Assembly (NCBI GenBank): GCA_030272585.1
Contig: BSYQ01000008.1
Location: 5,022,001-5,086,000, forward strand
Reading direction: 5' to 3'
Length of the DNA: 64,000 nt
DNA from: Bryopsis sp. KO-2023
Taxonomy: Eukaryota; Chlorophyta; Ulvophyceae; Bryopsidales; Bryopsidaceae
Shown piece after piece: positions 59,601 through 64,000 of the stretch. Numbering within the stretch: position 1 is the first letter of the stretch; the number at the start of each line of letters is the position of its first letter. Below the pieces are notes generated by a model. That model saw nothing but the letters and a program-made list of their open reading frames with translations, was not told where the DNA came from and ran no database searches. Position numbers and translations under genes: made by a program.

Positions 59601-60533
59601 GTGTATAAATTGACTTATGGGTTTTGAGTTCAAAAAAAAGGCACAGAGGATTCAAGATATATACATGTATATCCCCTGTTTTCGAAAATGTATTTCTTGT
59701 ACTTTTCCCCTCCCAACATAGCAAAGTTTGAGAAAAAAAAAACAGGCCTCAAGGACCCTGGAACCAACTACTAAATTTTGAGGATTGGATGCAGCACTAC
59801 AATTCTCTACTCAACGAGGGAGATTTGCTCGCACAGTTCGTTCGTGGGGGGCTTTCGTGAAGTACCGTATCTAGACGGACGTTTCTTGTTGGAGCGAAAT
59901 TCCCCACTCAAGAAACAACCAGCGACCCTCACCTTGCAAATACAGTCCCATGTACTCCAGGTCCTTCGAGAAATAGTTGGTGTGCTCGAGTCGAACGCAG
60001 TTGACTACGTGTGTGATGCTGTTGGCGCGTAAAATATTCATATTCCTTGCCACCGCCTCTCCTCCGAAATACACATGGTCTATCGCCCATGAACACTCAT
60101 TTTCGAATCGTTTCAACTTTTCTATCCTCCTGCCGGTATCCGTGGTCATTCGCCCCTCGTCATGGTCCCTAGAAACCCCATCCAACTGCAACGGGTTCGG
60201 CCGAGCGGAGGGGCGAGCGGACCTCGCCGGAATCTCCAGGTAGCGGATTCTTTTGACCTGGCTATTGTTCGATAGAAATTCCTGGCTGAAGTTGGGGAGC
60301 GTCTTGAGCCCGATTATGGTCAACGCCGGCGCAACAGTTTTCTTTCCGTCGAGGCCAATGAGTTCGTCGCCGAGATTAGTCTGGGTTTCTCGCCTCGTCA
60401 TCGAGGGCAAGGACAGAAGCGACTCGAAAAGGTGTATTCCAAGCGCAGGTACACTGGGTAGCAGGGGAGAGGGCATAAGCCTGTCGTTTCCAGTTTCCGC
60501 CAAACCAAAAAAAAACGTCACAAGGGGTCGCAA
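56618..60533 (-). CDS. MKP1: MKP1-type dual-specificity MAP kinase phosphatase
   Basis: Removes phosphate from the Thr and Tyr of activated MAP kinases. Seven exons: 59933-60533, 59352-59410, 58662-58790, 58310-58354, 57852-57944, 57125-57323 and 56618-56856. Phases fit, 1365 bases, 454 residues. The N-terminal 145 residues are poorly conserved with Ser/Thr-Pro sites. The phosphatase domain runs from WAIDHVYFGGEAVA through the acid loop LQDSGNEDI to the active-site signature VHCSQGVSRSSA (HCx5R, Cys nucleophile) and VVDPNAGFSLQ. Then LMFWEQRIFANRDQF and a gelsolin-like block DPRGACVLIVQKP...AVLWVGKECPDAF follow, the arrangement of plant MKP1. The C-terminus is Ser/Pro-rich and ends RRCQSEPFDQ. 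A later start at MTRRETQ (about 60402) is possible. Confidence 0.92.
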
Positions 60534-62473
60534 GGCACTACAACAGGGTCTTGTCTCGCCTTCAATTGCTCTGCTTCATCAATCGCGAGCGCGCACTGGG
60601 CGCGGTGCCTTACGATGCTGCGGGTGTCGTATTGTTGGCAAGCCCGTCTGTCCTGCGACCTCCCAACAATATGACCAGGATGACCAATCCACCAAAAAAA
60701 AATCGCTCTCCCTAATTCTTTCCTGGGTGCGCGTTGTAGTCTTTTCGTATTTTATTTTTTTTTCTCCCAAACGACTGAACTCGCCTCCCAAACGGTCCGC
60801 GTCCCGCCAGTCCGACTGGCCGCTCGGCGCGCGCCGCTCACAAACCGTTCGTGGAGGCATGTTTCTGTCCAGTCGTGTCCCAAAGTAGAAAGCGTTCAGT
60901 GGATATTTTTACTTTTTTCCCAAATTGTATAATCTTGCAAAATTGACTGTCGCAGGCTTCTTTTGTTGTTTTTTAATGGAATTTATATATATATAATTTT
61001 CCCAAAAATTACTCAATAAATCAAAGTCAGGAAACAAACCCCAACTGCAGGATGACCTGCTCAAGTAATTTTCTTCTTTCCCCCATCACTTGACTTTTTT
61101 GTCTGACACCAGTGTGGAGCTCATTTTTCATATCCTTTCATGGAAATCAGAAATTTGTCCTTGCGAATAGAGATGAACGATTAAAAATAATTAAAAAATT
61201 TGGTGAAAAATTGGTATTATGGGATCCCAATGAAACCTTTAACAATTTCTCTCTCAGCAGATACATGCATCGATACTTTTTCTGTAAGACCTCTATTGAA
61301 ATTGGCCAAATTATGTTGCTGCATCAATTTTTTTGCACCCAGAATTGTTTTAGCTTGTTTTTCTAATAACTAGTCGATGCAATAATAGAACTGGTTGCAA
61401 AAAGTTTTCCGGCACAGTTTGGAGCATCTATCGTTCGAACAAATTTTGTGTTGAAAGTCCGAAACAGATGTTTGCAATTTCACCACAATTTCCAGTTCTC
61501 TAGTTTTTTTATCGCAGTCTATCTGATTGTCAGAAAAAGGGAGGGTTAAAACTGGCAAGGACTGTTTTGTTTCCCTTTTTTCTGTCCAACCAGCTGAAAG
61601 TCAGTCAGAAAGAATTTCAGAGAAAAGAAGGAAGCTTTGGCTGACACATTCCACTCAAAACAAAAATGTGTGGCAATATTCAATATTGCAAGTTGCTGTA
61701 TCAAAGGCAGGATTCAATTCAGAGGGGAAAATACAGATAATTTTAATTTTTAAACCTGAATACTTTATTGTCGATATATATATATATATTCTTTTTTCTG
61801 GGAGGCATACTTTTCTGGCTGGTCTGGGGACCCTAGAATAAAGCATGCAGAAAAACTTTGGCAGGGGGGTTCTGGAAGTCGGGGATATCGCAAGAACTGA
61901 ATGATCAAGTTTCAAGTTGAATGTTGCAATGTGAAAATTGGCTTCCCGAGTCCTTTTTCAGTCCAGCAACAACAGAGATGAGGTGTCTTGGTCTGAGGAA
62001 CCTTAATTTTATACCCCCCAAATTGTGCACATATATCAGGAGATCAAGACATTTCTTTCCTAATGCACCTGCAGAAAAAATGTATATATTCTGGTAGGTT
62101 TTGAAGAAAGCGTCCGTCTTGATTGGACTGGTGAATCAGTATGGCTGTCATATGGCATCTCACCTCGTGCAATACAAATTTACCGTGCCACGTGCCGTAA
62201 CCTCGAAGCTGGAGGGAACGTTCCAGCCCGACTCCACAGAATTTGGACGTCAAGTGTCACAGGAAAAAAAAATCACCAAAACTCTGAGGGAGAACTCTGG
62301 TTTTTGGACGAGTTTCAGGAGAAAAAAAATCCAAAAAGGAGGCTGAAGTGTTCTGTGGCCTCGTCTTATTTCTCTCCCTTCGTTTTTTCCCCCGACGTCT
62401 GACAACTGAGTCCGGGGAAAGAAACGCACCCAATATCAATACGCACCTGCTCGTATTTTTTCGATAGCTGCAG
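60534..62473. other. no supported gene
   Basis: The first 330 bases are the GC-richer upstream region of the MKP1 gene. A second copy of the dispersed repeat lies at 61893-61990. Frames at 61110-61370 and 62100-62350 have no recognised motif. Confidence 0.5.
61893..61990 (+). repeat. dispersed repeat, copy 2
   Basis: GAACTGAATGATCAAGTTTC and then GAGTCC...CAGTCCAGCA, matching 40510-40612. Confidence 0.75.
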
Positions 62474-64000
62474 ATGGAGGGGAGCAGTTCGGAAGGGGGT
62501 GGGAGCCCCCCACGACGATTTCGTTTCTTAGCCGACAGGGTCGCGAGGACCGTGACTCAAATAACTGCCGATGTTGGGAAAACCATCGGGAGGACTGCGC
62601 TCTCTGCTGGGGAGCTGCTCGGAGATATGGAACTACGAAAGTGAGTGGACCTCCAAACTGCTCATGCAGCAAGCCTTTCCAGACATCCAGAGAAAAAAAA
62701 TACATAAATAAACAAAACAAAAAACAGAGGACCCCCCCCCCCCCCAAATTATGCATATGTGTGTGGATATGAACGAGGTTTTCCCTTTTGACAAAAGGAA
62801 GAGAAATTTCGAGAAGTGAAGGGATATGGTCTAAACATAGGATCGCCCATCAGATCAATTTTCTTTTTGGAATTTTGTGAAATGAAACAATAAAAAAAGA
62901 AAAGATGGAGCTTCAGTGTTTTTGGGTGGATCAAGTTGGGTTTTGGTTGCAGGAAGGGGACTGCCTTTGTGGTCCGAGAAGCATCCAAAGGCCTGAAAGG
63001 AATTCAACAAGGTGATTCGGGGAACGGGTGGTGGATTTTGCATGGGTGGTTTGGCCGAATTCTCGTATTTCCTGAAAAATACACAATGGACAACTCCCAC
63101 TGCTGAACAGCTTCTTGTAAGATCCCGACCTCCTGCTGCAACTCAGAATAAATTAATTTTTAATTTTAAAGTCTTGTTGAATTGTTGCATCGGTCGATTA
63201 TTTTATCAAAAGATAAATTAAAAAGTAGGTAAAAATGCCACTGAAGACTGGCAAAAATCAACCAGAAACTGTTGTAATGATTGTTTTGTCTTGGTTTCCT
63301 TAAACGTGGATTTCATGGAACAGGGATTGGCACCGCTGCGGGGACAATTGGCCGAACGATTCAGAGTGGGGCTTATGGAATTTCTCAAGGACCCAGACAT
63401 GTCCAGGTGAGTCATCGCATTAGTCAACAAATATGGACGCTGAGAGAATTGTGCTGAAAATCGCGTGGAAATCTGAGGGCACCATCTGCAATTACCATTG
63501 ACATGGATTTATTGGTTTGGTGAAAATTGTTCCTGAAAACATGGAGGTTGAACTCCACATCTAGGCTATATTTACTGTGGAAAGTGCAAACATTTCCCAA
63601 AACCCTGATATCAAGAGAGGTAGATCAACCCCTATTGTTCTTTTGAGCGTAAATGCTTTTACTTTCTGAAACAGTGCAGGATTGACAAGAAGCGAAATAA
63701 AAATTTGTGGATGCACTGGTCCTTGTCGATCATTTTCTCCATCACAAAGTCATTCGGATTCTTTTTTTTTTTTTCACCTTCCCACATTTCAGCACAACAA
63801 TCTTTATTCTTGGTGTCCAAAACACAAAGAATGCATATATCTTGGATTTTGTTTTAAATGTTTGATCCACTTAACTTGGAACGAAAATTGGGTGCCATGT
63901 TTTTGTTCTCAGCGACTGAACCCAAAAACTGTTTTTTTTTTTTTTTTTCATTTTTTTCTTTAAAGGGCTATCTTTGAGCATATTCAACAGCGAATTGAAG
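62474..64000 (+). CDS. start of an unrecognised gene running off the right edge
   Basis: Exon 1 (62474-62640) reads MEGSSSEGGGSPPRRFRF, LADRVARTVTQITADVGK, TIGRTALSAGELL to a GTGAGT donor. Exon 2 (62953-63011) continues in phase: KKGTAFVVREASKGLKGIQQ. Exon 3 (63324-63406) can be read in phase as GIGTAAGTIGRTIQSGAYG, which echoes exon 1, or in another frame as GLAPLRGQLAERFRVGLMEF with KDPDMSR, which would join a final exon from 63966 (AIFEHIQQRIE). A small missed exon would settle the phase. The Gly/Ala-spaced amphipathic pattern recalls C-terminal segments of ATG2/VPS13-type lipid-transfer proteins, but this is weak. The gene is incomplete here. Confidence 0.5.

Overview
The window reads as nuclear DNA of a eukaryote, most likely a flagellated, photosynthetic protist (inference). 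Protein-coding genes are broken by many short GT-AG introns (about 60 to 400 bases). They include an axonemal-type dynein heavy chain, a plant-type NHX cation/proton antiporter, a plant-type MKP1 phosphatase with its gelsolin-like segment, and a SulP transporter with a presequence-like N-terminus. Non-coding DNA is rich in homopolymer runs. The exact lineage (for example chlorarachniophyte or cryptophyte) cannot be fixed from the sequence.

Left part (1-26.5 kb): mostly mobile and repetitive DNA. A Ty3/gypsy element on the minus strand runs off the left edge and ends at about 3795. From 10368 to 20642 there is a nested pair of LTR elements: a miniature TRIM-like element of about 1.1 kb with 207-base LTRs and target duplication CTTCC, split by a 9.1 kb LARD-like element with LTRs of about 600 bases and target duplication GTGGG. 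All three elements carry the same candidate primer-binding site, TGGTTTCGGAGC. Around them are fragments of an unrecognised minus-strand gene family (8.4-9.5, 21.0-21.2 and 23.9-24.6 kb). Its repeated coding unit differs between copies mainly at third codon positions.

Middle part (26.6-38.5 kb): a dynein heavy chain gene on the minus strand. Nineteen exons can be joined into one open frame of about 1631 codons, but the tail, AAA2, most of AAA3 and parts of AAA5 and AAA6 are absent, each time at an exon junction with phase kept. Upstream is a small two-exon gene whose last exon has a relative at 5.2 kb. A five-exon gene for an unrecognised 300-residue protein lies at 36.6-38.5 kb.

Right part (38.5-64 kb): minisatellites and dispersed repeats, then a divergent pair of transporter genes (NHX on minus, SulP/STAS on plus) sharing an upstream region of about 470 bases. 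A 6 kb homopolymer-rich stretch without a supported gene follows, then an MKP1-like phosphatase gene (seven exons, 454 residues, minus strand) and the start of an unrecognised plus-strand gene that leaves the window. Exon borders were read by eye from splice signals, family conservation and phase, so single borders may be off by a base or so.
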